The translations under genes and the position numbers were made by a program. Below are positions 48,341-64,000 of a stretch of DNA of 64,000 nt, piece by piece. The stretch is taken from positions 684,050-748,049 of the forward strand of contig JABACO010000004.1 of assembly GCA_013339895.1 (NCBI GenBank). The letters run 5' to 3'. Source of the DNA: Ephydatia muelleri (Eukaryota; Porifera; Demospongiae; Spongillida; Spongillidae). The notes under the pieces were generated by a model, which saw nothing but the letters and a program-made list of their open reading frames with translations, had not been told where the DNA came from and ran no database searches. Positions within the stretch are counted from its first letter, which is position 1, and every line of letters starts with the position of its first letter.

Positions 48341-49021
48341 TATATACATACAACATAGAGCACAGAGCTGAGCTGGAGTGGCGCTCAAAGGTGGCCAAGG
48401 CAAAGAGCATGCTCATCAGATAACAAGGAGAACTCAGAGTTAAAGAGAGCCGACGAACAGCAAAGGTATCAAAAAAGAAAAAAGAAAAGCAGCTGGCCAC
48501 TAACGAGCACTGTACAAGAAGGGTTTTCACAGTCCATTGCTGCCCTCAATTGCTACCAATACTGCACAGGAAGGTGGGGGGGGGGGGGGGGGGGGGGGCC
48601 AAACTAATTAAATTTAAAAACTTCTCCATGGTGGGATTGTGGGCACAAATAGCAAGGAAACAAGGTGTAGTACTCTTAGAGTGGAGTTTGATAGGACCCT
48701 ACTACAACTAGACAGCCCTACATTTTGTAAATAGGCTTATTTATTTGCTAATTTAGGACTGTCTAGTTGTAGGATCCTTCAAATCCCACTGTATCAGTAC
48801 TCATCCACCAATTAAATCTCTTCCTCAATAAAGTAAATCCCTAAAACTACACCAGTTTTCTATCTGGTCCCTAGCACAGACCGATGAAGTACGGTGACAT
48901 GAACGTTACAACACCTCGCATGCTGATGGATGATGACCTGTCAATGATTGGCAATACAATCAGCCAAGTAGGTACTTTAGCCAGAAACAGCTCACTACAA
49001 ATCATCAACAAACCAAAACCT
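48340..49021. other. 680-bp insertion with a hairpin and poly-G run
   Basis: Absent from the matching place in copy A. It contains G23 at 48576-48598 and an inverted repeat (CTACAACTAGACAG near 48705 and CTGTCTAGTTGTAG near 48763). A plus-strand frame near 48360-48480 (KVAKAKSML, VSKKKKEKQ) is not one I recognise. Confidence 0.5.
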
Positions 49022-49107
49022 TCATTAGGTGGACATTAGGAAACAAAATACAGCCAGATGATATAACACTGCTTGTTATATCACTAGCTCATCAGCCAGA
49101 CCATTTC

Positions 49108-49395
<288 letters not shown>

Positions 49396-50395
49396 NNNNN
49401 NNNNNNNNNNNNNNNNNNNNNNNNNNNNNNNNNNNNNNNNNNNNNNNNNNNNNNNNNNNNNNNNNNNNNNNNNNNNNNNNNNNNNNNNNNNNNNNNNNNN
49501 NNNNNNNNNNNNNNNNNNNNNNNNNNNNNNNNNNNNNNNNNNNNNNNNNNNNNNNNNNNNNNNNNNNNNNNNNNNNNNNNNNNNNNNNNNNNNNNNNNNN
49601 NNNNNNNNNNNNNNNNNNNNNNNNNNNNNNNNNNNNNNNNNNNNNNNNNNNNNNNNNNNNNNNNNNNNNNNNNNNNNNNNNNNNNNNNNNNNNNNNNNNN
49701 NNNNNNNNNNNNNNNNNNNNNNNNNNNNNNNNNNNNNNNNNNNNNNNNNNNNNNNNNNNNNNNNNNNNNNNNNNNNNNNNNNNNNNNNNNNNNNNNNNNN
49801 NNNNNNNNNNNNNNNNNNNNNNNNNNNNNNNNNNNNNNNNNNNNNNNNNNNNNNNNNNNNNNNNNNNNNNNNNNNNNNNNNNNNNNNNNNNNNNNNNNNN
49901 NNNNNNNNNNNNNNNNNNNNNNNNNNNNNNNNNNNNNNNNNNNNNNNNNNNNNNNNNNNNNNNNNNNNNNNNNNNNNNNNNNNNNNNNNNNNNNNNNNNN
50001 NNNNNNNNNNNNNNNNNNNNNNNNNNNNNNNNNNNNNNNNNNNNNNNNNNNNNNNNNNNNNNNNNNNNNNNNNNNNNNNNNNNNNNNNNNNNNNNNNNNN
50101 NNNNNNNNNNNNNNNNNNNNNNNNNNNNNNNNNNNNNNNNNNNNNNNNNNNNNNNNNNNNNNNNNNNNNNNNNNNNNNNNNNNNNNNNNNNNNNNNNNNN
50201 NNNNNNNNNNNNNNNNNNNNNNNNNNNNNNNNNNNNNNNNNNNNNNNNNNNNNNNNNNNNNNNNNNNNNNNNNNNNNNNNNNNNNNNNNNNNNNNNNNNN
50301 NNNNNNNNNNNNNNNNNNNNNNNNNNNNNNNNNNNNNNNNNNNNNNNNNNNNNNNNNNNNNNNNNNNNNNNNNNNNNNNNNNNNNNNNNNNNNNN
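49396..50395. other. Assembly gap (1000 N)
   Basis: Exactly 1000 N. The gypsy element that begins right after it is missing its gag, protease, RT and 5' LTR, which may lie in the gap. Confidence 0.98.
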
Positions 50396-51856
50396 GCAGT
50401 GCTCGATCGCAAGACACCGTCTGCAGACGTATCCAAGTCATGGAGCTGGGAAAGTCGCGTCTTGATGCAGCACTGGGGCTCTCTCAACATCCAAAACGGA
50501 GTTCTTTGGAGAAAATGCATCGATAAGTGTCGTGATTACTTGCAGCTCGTATTACCCGCCAAGTTGCAGGTGGATACCCTTCGGGACCTTCATGAAGGCG
50601 CCATTGGTGGTCATCTTGGTGAAGAAAAAATGCTAAACAAACTCAAAGAGCGTTTTTACTGGCCAGGATGTACCGAAGCAGTCAAAGATTGGTGCAGAAC
50701 CTGCATTCGTTGTACAACAAGGAAGACAGCTGCTCCGAAAAGAAAGGCGCCCCTACAATCATTACGAGCTGGGTATCCGATGCAAATAGTGTGTGTTGAT
50801 ATCATGGGACCCCTTCCTGAGACCGAGGATGGCTGCAAGTATGTTCTGGTAGCCTCAGATTGCTTTACTCGGTGGGTAGAAGTGTATGGAATACCTAATC
50901 AAGAAGCCACAACTGTAGCCAAAAAACTTGTAGATGAAATGTTCTGGCCGTTTCTCTCCCCCCGAACAACTTCACAGTGATCAAGGACGTCAGTTCGAGT
51001 CAGAGTTGGTAAAAGAAATATGCGTGCTTCTGCAGATCAGAAAAACGCATACTACGCCATACCACCCCCAATGCAACGGGATGGTGGAGCGCTTTAATAA
51101 ACTCTGTTAGACATGCTAGCCACAACAATTGACAACCACCAGGCCGATTGGCAGCACCACATTCGTAAGCTCTGCCTGGCGTATAATTCGAGCATTCATT
51201 CCACTACAGGTTTTAGCCCGTTCTTTCTGATGTTTGGTCGCCAAGTCAAACTACCGATCGATCTTATGTATGGAACTAACCGGACAGGGCCGGATACCGC
51301 AGCAGGTTTTGCGCAGAAGTTGAAGGAGGGGTTGCAAGAAGCATACAAGCTAGTGAGAGAAAAATGCCAAGCTGAACATAAAAGACAAAAGGCGCTATAC
51401 GATGAGAGAGTCCACGGGAAACCGTTCAGCCCCGGTGATTTGGTATGGCTTCATTCACCAGCAGTCCCTCGCGGACGATCCAGGAAGCTACACCACCCCT
51501 GGAAAGGGCCACTGAAAGTTGTTGAACGCCTGGGCGAAAGCAATTACAAAATCAAAAGCCTTCAGGGTCGAAAGAAAACTCAAATTGTTCACTTCGACAG
51601 GCTGAAACCATGTGTAGCTTCTACCGCTGAGGATCGACAAAATAGTAGACCGCCTACAACGCCCGAGACTCAAATTGATCGTCAACCAACAGGAAAATAT
51701 GTAGAGCTGCTGGACAGCTATGATGACGAGCCAGTGGCAGAAGAACCAGCCACGGACGCTGCCCCCCCTCCACCGCAAGAAATTAACATTCAACCACGGT
51801 ACCCAGTACGAAACAGACACCCTCCGGATCGCTATGGAGCCTACGTGGAACACTAA
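50396..51856 (+). pseudogene. Ty3/gypsy integrase and C-terminal pol, frameshifted
   Basis: Integrase cuts and joins element DNA to the host genome. An HHCC zinc finger is visible (HEGAIGGH then CRTCIRC, about 50590-50715). The catalytic core shows DIMGPLPETEDG, then HSDQGRQFE in another frame and CNGMVERFNK, giving the D, D and E residues. A GPY/F-type module follows (HHPWKGPLKVVERLG, near 51490-51540), then a proline-rich end. There is a frameshift near 50960 and a one-base loss with a stop at about 51108. No chromodomain is seen. The family differs from the fragment at 4365-5718. Confidence 0.88.
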
Positions 51857-51870
51857 AAGAGAGGGAGCAG

Positions 51871-52040
51871 TGTAATGCAAATATCCTTTGCGCATGTGCA
51901 CGCATGCGCCAGATGGGCTCGAACTTGCCAGAACATTTGCATGTGACATCGTGTGCGCACTTGTATGTATAAATACTCTCTTTTTGTGTTCTTAGTCAGT
52001 CTGTACACGTGTTACTATATATCCTTTGGCCACTGCTACA
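51871..52040 (+). repeat. Candidate 3' LTR of the gypsy element (about 170 bp)
   Basis: It follows a purine-rich tract (AAAAGAGAGGGAGCAG, 51855-51870) that would act as the plus-strand primer. It starts TGTAATGC and ends GCTACA, giving TG...CA ends. A TATAAATA box is at 51967-51974. The 34-bp satellite begins at its right edge without any gap, so the true end may be obscured. Confidence 0.6.
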
Positions 52041-53130
52041 CATGTTCTCCATATGGCACATGCTCTATACAGTACATGTTCTCCATATGGCACATACTCT
52101 ATACAGTACATGTTCTCCATATGACACATGCTCTATACAGTACATGTTCTCCATATGGCACATACTCTCTACAGTACATGTTCTCCATATGGCACATACT
52201 CTATACAGTACATGTTCTCCATGCTCTATACAGTACATGTTCTCCATATGGCACATACTCTATACAGTACATGTTCTCCATATGGCGCATGCTCTATACA
52301 GTACATGTTCTCCACATGGCACATGCTCTATACAGTACATGTTCTCCATTTGGCACATGCTCTATACAGTACATGTTCTCCATTATGGCACATACTCTAT
52401 ACAGTACATGTTCTCCATATGGCACATGCTCTATACAGTACATGTTTTCCATATGGCACATGCTCTATACAGTACATGTTCTCCATGCTCTATACAGTAC
52501 ATGTTCTCCATATGGCACATACTCTATACAGTACATGTTCTCCATATGGCGCATGCTCTATACAGTACTTGTTCTCCACATGGCACATGCTCTATACAGT
52601 ACATGTTCTCCATATGGCACATGCTCTATACAGTACATGTTCTCCATATGGCACATACTCTATACAGTACATGTTCTCCATATGGCACATGCTCTATACA
52701 GTACATGTTTTCCATATGGCACATGCTCTATACAGTACATGTTCTCCATGCTCTATACAGTACATGTTCTCCATATGGCACATACTCTATACAGTACATG
52801 TTCTCCATATGGCGCATGCTCTATACAGTACATGTTCTCCACATGGCACATGCTCTATACAGTACATGTTCTCCATATGGCACATGCTCTATACAGTACA
52901 TGTTCTCCATATGGCACATACTCTATACAGTACATGTTCTCCATATGGCACATGCTCTATACAGTACATGTTTTACATATGGCACATGCTCTATACAGTA
53001 CGTTCTCCATGCTCTATACAGTACATGTTCTCCATATGGCACATACTCTATACAGTACATGTTCTCCATATGGCACATGCTCTATACAGTACATGTTCTC
53101 CATATGGCACATGCTCTATACAGTACATGT
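52041..53130. repeat. 34-bp satellite block, 1.1 kb
   Basis: About 32 units, some shortened to about 24 bp by loss of the CATATGGCA part (CTCCATGCTCT). A higher-order period of about 280 bp is visible, because the shortened unit recurs near 52220, 52484, 52745 and 53006. Frames of up to 400 codons across it are artefacts. Confidence 0.95.
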
Positions 53131-53211
53131 TCTTAAGTGTTGGTTTAGGTACTAAACCTGGTTTAATGTTTTGGGGGTATGCGAGCAATATGCTAAAATC
53201 CCCAAGGTTGT

Positions 53212-53480
53212 AGCCCCTGGGAAAGCCTCACTTCCATTCAACCCTGAGCCTAGGGAAGCCTCACTTCCATTCAACCCTGAGCCTAGGGAAAGCCTCACTT
53301 CCATTCAACCCGTAGCCTAGGGAAAGCCTCACTTCCATTCAACCCTGAGCCTAGGGAAAGCCTCACTTCCATTCAACCCTGAGCCTAGGAAAGCCTCACT
53401 TCCATTCAACCCTGAGCCTAGGGAAAGCCTCACTTCCATTCAACCCTGAGCCTAGGGAAAGCCTCACTTCCATTCAAACC
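53212..53480. repeat. Second, unrelated 34-bp minisatellite (8 units)
   Basis: Units contain GGGAAAGCCTCACTTCCATT and CCCTGAGCCTA, 33-34 bp each. It is not similar in sequence to the neighbouring 34-bp satellite but has the same length. Confidence 0.95.
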
Positions 53481-53489
53481 TAAAGCCCT

Positions 53490-53990
53490 TAAAGTCTGGG
53501 AAAAGTCTCACTTACATTCAACTAATCCCCTCATCCAATCTAACACACTGTCCCCAAAGATTTGACAGCTGATATGGTTCCAGGTCACACATGTACATAA
53601 AGGATGGTAGGGTGGGCAGCAATCACTCAGTTTAAAGCTAAGGCTGCCAGCTGCATTGTTTACCCACCCACCACTCCACCTGTGCATTGACTGTACTTGT
53701 ACACATGTTTGCTGTGTTCTTACTTGCACATCAATGGTAGGCGGGCTTCTACCCTGACCTAACCACCTTACCTTGACCAGCGTCAAGGGGTGGGGCTGAC
53801 CTAATGGGGACCAGCGTTTCCCTTGGTTCCAGTCAGGCTCAGGGTAGGGGGTCAGCACCCTTACGCACACCCGACTGGCCGGCTGTCGCCTACCCCCTTT
53901 TGGGCAAACAATAAACTATGCCAAGCGCAATGGGAATCACGATCAGACCGCATATAGTATACCAAGCATGAGGGAGCATTCAGACAGCAT
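53490..53990. other. Unassigned sequence between minisatellite and copy E
   Basis: GC-richer than its surroundings near 53740-53890. No gene recognised on either strand. Confidence 0.5.
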
Positions 53991-54049
53991 TAATATGGTA
54001 CAGTATACAGATCTACAAGTACTGTACAAATATGTATCATTGCAGGATT

Positions 54050-54418
54050 GGGCACATGTGTGTTTTGTGCATGTGTGTGTGTGTTTGTGTGTGTGTGTGT
54101 GCGTGTATGTGCGTGTGTGTGCATGTCTGTGTGTGCATGTGCGTGCACGTGTGTACCATGTGTGTGTATGTGTGTTGCATGTGTGTGCATATGTGTGTGC
54201 ATGTGTGTGTGCATGTGCATGTGCATGTGTGTGTGCATGTGCATGTGTGTGTGCATGTCGTGCGTGTGTGTGTGTGTGCATGTGTGTGTGTGCATGTGTG
54301 TGCATGTGTGTGCATGTGTGTGCATGTGTGTGCATCTGTGTGTGCATGTGCATGCGTGCGTGTGTGTGTAGTGTGTGTGTGCGTGTGTGGTGTGTGCATC
54401 AGTGTGCATGTGTGTGTG
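54050..54418. repeat. TG-rich minisatellite, copy E
   Basis: TGTGTGCATG-type array ending 35 bp before the copy E exon at 54454. The sequence before it (GGTACAGTATACAG, 53997) is the normal right border of the 34-bp satellite in other copies, but here the satellite lies about 870 bp away. Confidence 0.9.
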
Positions 54419-54453
54419 AGGAGGGCCAGGGGAGTACAGTGCTTCATGCTTAC

Positions 54454-57400
54454 CTATCAGAGCAGTCCGGAGCATCCCTACCAGGAAGACCAGCTGGTGT
54501 CTGAGGTGAGTAGGGGTAGATTGGCTTGTCATTGAAGGCTCCAAATCCAATCCTGACATTGGTGGTGATACTGGACACTTGTTGAGCTGTGGCAAAGCAG
54601 GAGGCAGTACACTAAGACTGATCGTCACTTTTATTTGTGTGTTTAAAAAGAAGGCTTTCACTTCGAGAAAGTAGGTAGGTAACTTGGGGTTAGTGGCCAG
54701 TGCAAAACAAGCAAGAGGATAAAAATGGTCATGGATGGACAATATACAAAGATATAAAACATATGTATTTCTCCTCTCCATAGGTATGTGCTTGAACACA
54801 GAACTTATCCATTCAGTGGTTCTGTAAAGCTTCCGCCCTCCTCCAAGAATATTCCATACTGATCATTTCACATACACACACATACATATTTGTTTTACAC
54901 ACATACATGTATGAACTCACCGATAAGCTGTGAAATACTTTTCACAGTTGCCAATGGAGCAGCCATGGAGTCAGACAGGTCCATCAAGATGTACAAGTCC
55001 AACGGTGCATTGGGTAGTGACACAACATTCACACTGACAGTCAAAGGATCACCTGTCCAATGGGCATTACATTTGTGAACCAGACAGTGATTACTGTAGG
55101 TTACAACACTGGCCACAAGGGCGTACCTGGTCTCAGTACAACGTTTGGAGTGGTAGTATATATTGAGTCCGTTGCAGCCTGAATTAAAGAGTCACAGACA
55201 GATGAAATGGAAAGACACATGATCCAGCCATGCTATGAAATCGAAATGGCTGAGATGTGTTTGCCTCTTAAATACCCCACACAATGCCAATGTGCATAGA
55301 CTTGTACATGCAGACATACACATACTAATCACACAACACACCACACATAACACAGCACATGATACAACACACCACACACACACACATGCACACACCGGTA
55401 ACACATACATACACACACGCAAACACACCACACACACACAACAACGCACACACACACAACGCGCCGCGCACACACACACATACACACACATCACAAACAC
55501 ACACCACTTGTAACACACACACCCACACACATACATATACACACACCACTTGTAACACCCACACACCCACACACACCACAACCCCACACACAAACAGGAC
55601 ATACGGGGACAGTTGTGGTGGTAGGAGCACTCCTGGGATCAACGATGCTGCTGCAACCCATTGATGAGCTAACGTTCTTCCAAAGCATCGTGCGCCATCA
55701 AAGGTCTAGGAGCAGGATAACACAGGTTCGAGTGCAGCACACAGGCAATACACTCCTATGTGGCCCCTTGGGCACAAAACTTGTGTTTGACATAGAATTC
55801 ACCAAACATGATAAATATAGACATACACACAACGGCACTTTGTCGAACAGTTGCCGTTTTCGTGGAGCACAGGTTGGCACTTCAATATCCACCATTTTAT
55901 TTGTCTTCTCTTCTCTCCTTCCGTTCGTCAAAAAGCACTCCTGACTAGTTTCCCAAATTGGGACTTGGGAGTTTACAAAGTAGGCCTAACTAGTGCTAAT
56001 GAACATAGCTATACAGTAATATATGTTATCTAAATCCATTGGACTGAGGACAATGATCCCTGAGCATGGAATGTAGTTGCAATTATTTATAAAAGCATAT
56101 GCCAACCATATCTGTTACTAAATGATAGATGGCATAGATTATATGGAAGGGATTGGAAACGAATCACGTGCAGCAAATACATTGCATTTATCCAAGCTTC
56201 GGGCCGCCATTGTAGAATCAATTAACTCTTTCTTAGCGACCCACGCTACTATAACTTTTTCAGTTATTTGACTAGTTTGAGGCTTTCTCTTGTGTCCTAC
56301 GACTTGTTGAGAGGTATGGATATTAAGAAATGCGTGTTTCTGACTGTAATGCATTCAGACGAGCGTTTTTTCATTAGAAAATTCGTCCGTCTGTTAGCGA
56401 TGCCTTTGTGGGCTTAAAGGAAACGGTAGCTTCGTCGCATTGGCTATTTTTGTGAATAATCGAGGGGATCTTCTAAGACAAATATATCTCTATAGTTTTT
56501 GTCTCTAATGCGTTTAGTACACTAACAAAAAAAGTCGCCGATAACCATTTGGACATGTGTGCGGTTGTGGGCGTGCAGCGCGTGCTCAGCTGAGGCCTAT
56601 TTTTCCATTATTGTATTCGTCTGTCTGGTTGTGTACTGATCATATGAACGACCTGGTGTGTGGACAACGTACTTCCACACAAAATACTTTTTTTTTTTTC
56701 CCTCGTTGGAACTCAGGTGTGAATGGGAGGACACAGTCGATTGCGACTCTCAAGTACGAAGAATTATGAAAGGAAAAAGAGACAGAAGCTGTCCTTTTGG
56801 TTTCACTTCCTCTGCAATTGTACGTGGAAACACCAGCTACAACCTTGGAGCAGCTTTCTTGCAAGTTGGAGCAGCTATAGCCTTTCCTTTATCTCAAGGT
56901 ATATGCATCGATCGCATGTTTGAGTTTAGGATTGGATTGTGCAGCATCCATAGGATCGAAAGTGCTTGTGTCACCCCCTACGCACAACTCTTTGTTGAAG
57001 TAAGTTACCAACAACAGTCACAGTGCGTCAAATCAATGATTGATTCACAAATGATTTGACAGTAATATCAACGCAAATCAAGCGAACTTGATTTTACTGT
57101 GAAATTATGCCTTGATTTAACAATTGAGTTCAAATCCGTTGTGAAATCAATAATTGATTCGACGCGTTGTTTTGCTGTGAGTTACAGCATCGCAATCCAT
57201 TGATTCCGCCATTTTATTTCCTACTACACTGATGGAACCATTTAATTGGTGTTCCCTTCCGTATAAAATGTATGGCGATGACAACTCTCCCCTCCCCCCC
57301 CCCCCCCCCCCCCCCCCCCTCCCCCCCCCTTGGCCGAATTCCTGGATTAGCCACTGTTAAATGCGCAGAGCACGCATGACTTTGTAGAGCAAAAGGGTGG

Positions 57401-58304
57401 CACAACCGCCATTACCGCCTTCAATGCATAGGTGTGATGATCACACTCATCTTTTTTTACGGTGGAGGAGAAAAGTTAGTTAACTCCCCTCCCAAGTACA
57501 ACTTACTGTGAAATTGCACCAAACGCAGCCTGGTGTTTGGAGGCACTTTCCGCACATCGTCTGATCAGTACATGGTTGCGCAAATGCTGGAAAATAAACA
57601 TCAATTACATTCTCACTAGCCTCGTCCCCGGACCCAGTACACAGCAGCAGATGGATTACATCACAGCTACGTTCACGTAGCAGGGATGTAGGTTTTAGCC
57701 ATGCACAACTAGCGCCTAAAGTTGTAACTATACAGTGGGCTGAGTTGGTTCAGGACGCAGTGTATCTTGACAACTAATCTGTAATGCAGCTTTGACCCCA
57801 AAGTACACAAAACAAGCAACCTATATAATTAAAATGTTGTACCGGCTGCATGCAGAGCTTCCGCGCTTCCCCTCCCGCACCCGCCCCCTTGCCGACTATT
57901 TGGGATTGTTTCAGCGAAAAGGGACCTATAACGCACGTTATTTCAAGATTGCATTATTTTTTATTTTTCGATATTCTAGAAGTCTGAAATGTCCTCTAAA
58001 CATTGCTTCTTACGTATTTAGAATCAGAGTATCCGTCATGGAGTTATAAGGCTCTGCATTTTTAATTAGACATACATTCCAACGCAAGCGTTACATTTCT
58101 ATTGCGCGTACTGGAAATTTTTATGTGTATACGTTAGGTCCCTTTTATAAAATTCTGTGTACGCCCTGGCATACGCTCATACACACACCTGCATGTCGTG
58201 CCCAAGGCCGGCACTAACATATAATACGCTTGACCTCTTGACCGGCTCTTACCTTCGCTGTAGCATAGCGTAACAAGCACTGCAAGAGAAAGTTTCATAA
58301 ACAT
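54454..58304 (-). CDS. Integrin beta subunit, copy E (5' exons only)
   Basis: Exons in coding order: 58253-58304 (signal peptide, MFMKLSLAVLVTLCYSE), 57507-57586 (PSI: CTDQTMCGKCLQTPGCVWC), 55605-55705 (PSI end), 55127-55178 (LRPG), 54921-55052 (MIDAS DLYILMDLSDSM), 54454-54586 (RIGFG; one codon shorter than copy A). The exon at 55605-55705 is one base shorter than in copies A and D, shifting the frame. No further exons exist to the left: the sequence turns into TG array, minisatellites and a gypsy element. It is therefore an orphan 5' end that could at most encode a secreted PSI/partial beta-I fragment. Confidence 0.82.
55320..55600. repeat. CA-rich irregular repeat, copy E intron
   Basis: Degenerate ACACAC with CACCACTTGTAACAC units in the intron between 55127-55178 and 55605-55705. 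Confidence 0.85.
55706..57002. other. Copy E second intron, one open frame of unknown meaning
   Basis: The first 220 bp match the copy A and D flanks. A plus-strand frame of 133 codons at 56658-57059 (ELRCEWEDTVDCDSQVRR, NLGAAFLQVGAAIAFPLSQG) has no family I recognise; it overlaps the foldback element and is probably chance. Confidence 0.3.
57003..57184. mobile_element. Imperfect foldback MITE
   Basis: Ends GTTACCAACAACAGTCACAG and CTGTGAGTTAC, with internal AATCAATGATTGATTCACAA mirrored by TTGTGAAATCAATAATTGATT. Arms are about 60 bp at roughly 75 percent identity by eye. No coding capacity. Confidence 0.55.
57290..57329. repeat. Poly-C tract
   Basis: C27 interrupted by single T residues, just upstream (plus sense) of the copy E PSI exon. 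Confidence 0.95.
57618..57690. mobile_element. Partial CCCAGACC-type MITE
   Basis: Starts TAGCCTCGTCCCCGGACCCA and continues with GATGGATTACATCACAGCTACG. It resembles the left arm and loop of 47054-47165 but has lost the right arm. It sits at the same position relative to the PSI exon as the element at 9429-9518 in copy A, so the two are probably one insertion inherited by both copies. Confidence 0.5.
57955..58145. repeat. Dispersed repeat (copy 3 of 3)
   Basis: AGTCTGAAATGTCCTCTAAA, ATTGCTTCTTACG and GCGCGTACTGGAAATTT, followed by TTAGGTCCCTTTT. Its borders resemble those at 20925-21095. Confidence 0.65.
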
Positions 58305-58560
58305 CTCCCCAATCCAGATCACAGTAGTTTGCCGGCTGGACACTAGGTACCAATAGTTACCTCATTAACGATGCTTTGTCACGATTATTTATCTGGAGTT
58401 TATGTTCGCTAAAAACTTCCATATATAGGATTTGAACCCCAACTATGAATGATATTAAAAACGATCGGATCGTTTAGTTTGTTGTTTAAAATGGACAAAA
58501 GGAGCAGTTTCCTTGTTAGCGCAAATCCGTACGGTTGTAGAGAACAATTTACAAAAACAT
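58305..58560 (-). promoter_or_regulatory. Putative 5' flank/promoter of integrin copy E
   Basis: Homologous to 10910-11190 upstream of copy A. It contains CCATATATAGG (58420-58430) at the position of the TATA-like stretch in copy A. The 9-bp minisatellite starts about 80 bp beyond it. Confidence 0.45.
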
Positions 58561-58639
58561 ACCGTTAGGGAGAGAAGGTTTGTGTTAAACCTTGACCCTT
58601 AATGAATAATTACATGTGTCATGAAGATACGAGGTTTTT

Positions 58640-64000
<5,361 letters not shown>

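Noticed and set aside
52041..53130. CRISPR-like array of regular 34-bp repeats
   Set aside because: Units are directly adjacent without variable spacers and there are no cas genes; this is animal satellite DNA.
51953..53213. Long open frames of 360-400 codons (repeating MFSIWHMLYTVHV)
   Set aside because: They arise from the stop-free 34-bp satellite in all three frames; there is no conserved domain and the same peptides appear in every array.

Overview
The window is nuclear DNA from a multicellular animal. Its genes are split by GT-AG introns, some under 90 bp and others over 1 kb. It holds an extracellular-matrix receptor gene (integrin beta), animal-type transposons, several satellite families and two assembly gaps (100 N at 38051-38150 and 1000 N at 49396-50395). 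A sponge or other early-branching animal is plausible, but I cannot name the species from the sequence.

The backbone is a head-to-tail array of integrin beta subunit genes, all on the minus strand and in different states of preservation. Copy A (835-10909) has the 5' exons from signal peptide to the start of the beta-I domain and runs off the left edge. Copy B (17082-25985) has the beta-I core, hybrid domain, EGF repeats, membrane segment and a tail with NPLY and NVAY motifs, but has lost its 5' exons. Copy C (27140-37810) is the most complete. Copy D (38441-46731) lacks its 3' exons at the first gap. Copy E (54454-58304) has only 5' exons; its 3' part is replaced by satellite, a Ty3/gypsy element and the second gap. 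Splice phases agree across exons, so the gene model was derived from sequence rather than guessed.

Mobile DNA fills the introns and intergenic spaces. The 7.4-kb second intron of copy A carries a decayed hAT/ZNF862-like transposase, a Ty3/gypsy pol fragment, and a compact inverted-repeat-bounded unit whose product resembles the zinc-binding and RING N-terminal region of RAG1 (7411-8723). A second, complementary fragment that I assign to the same protein family lies at 12143-13870. Between copies A and B is a 1989-bp non-coding transposon (14019-16007) with CACAGTG ends and an ATA target duplication; the copy B/copy C junction preserves its empty site. Gypsy gag remnants flank copies B and C, and a non-LTR-type reverse transcriptase relic sits in the same intron of both.

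Tandem repeats are extreme. A 34-bp satellite occurs in the same integrin intron of copies A, C and D and as a 1.1-kb block before copy E. (TG)n-type arrays, CT arrays and poly-C/poly-G runs of up to 87 bases are common. The right end (about 58640-64000) is a 9-bp minisatellite forming a very large inverted repeat around a unique spacer of about 200 bp, starting a few hundred bases upstream of copy E's start codon. Many single-base indels separate the paralogous exons; I cannot tell sequencing error from pseudogene decay.
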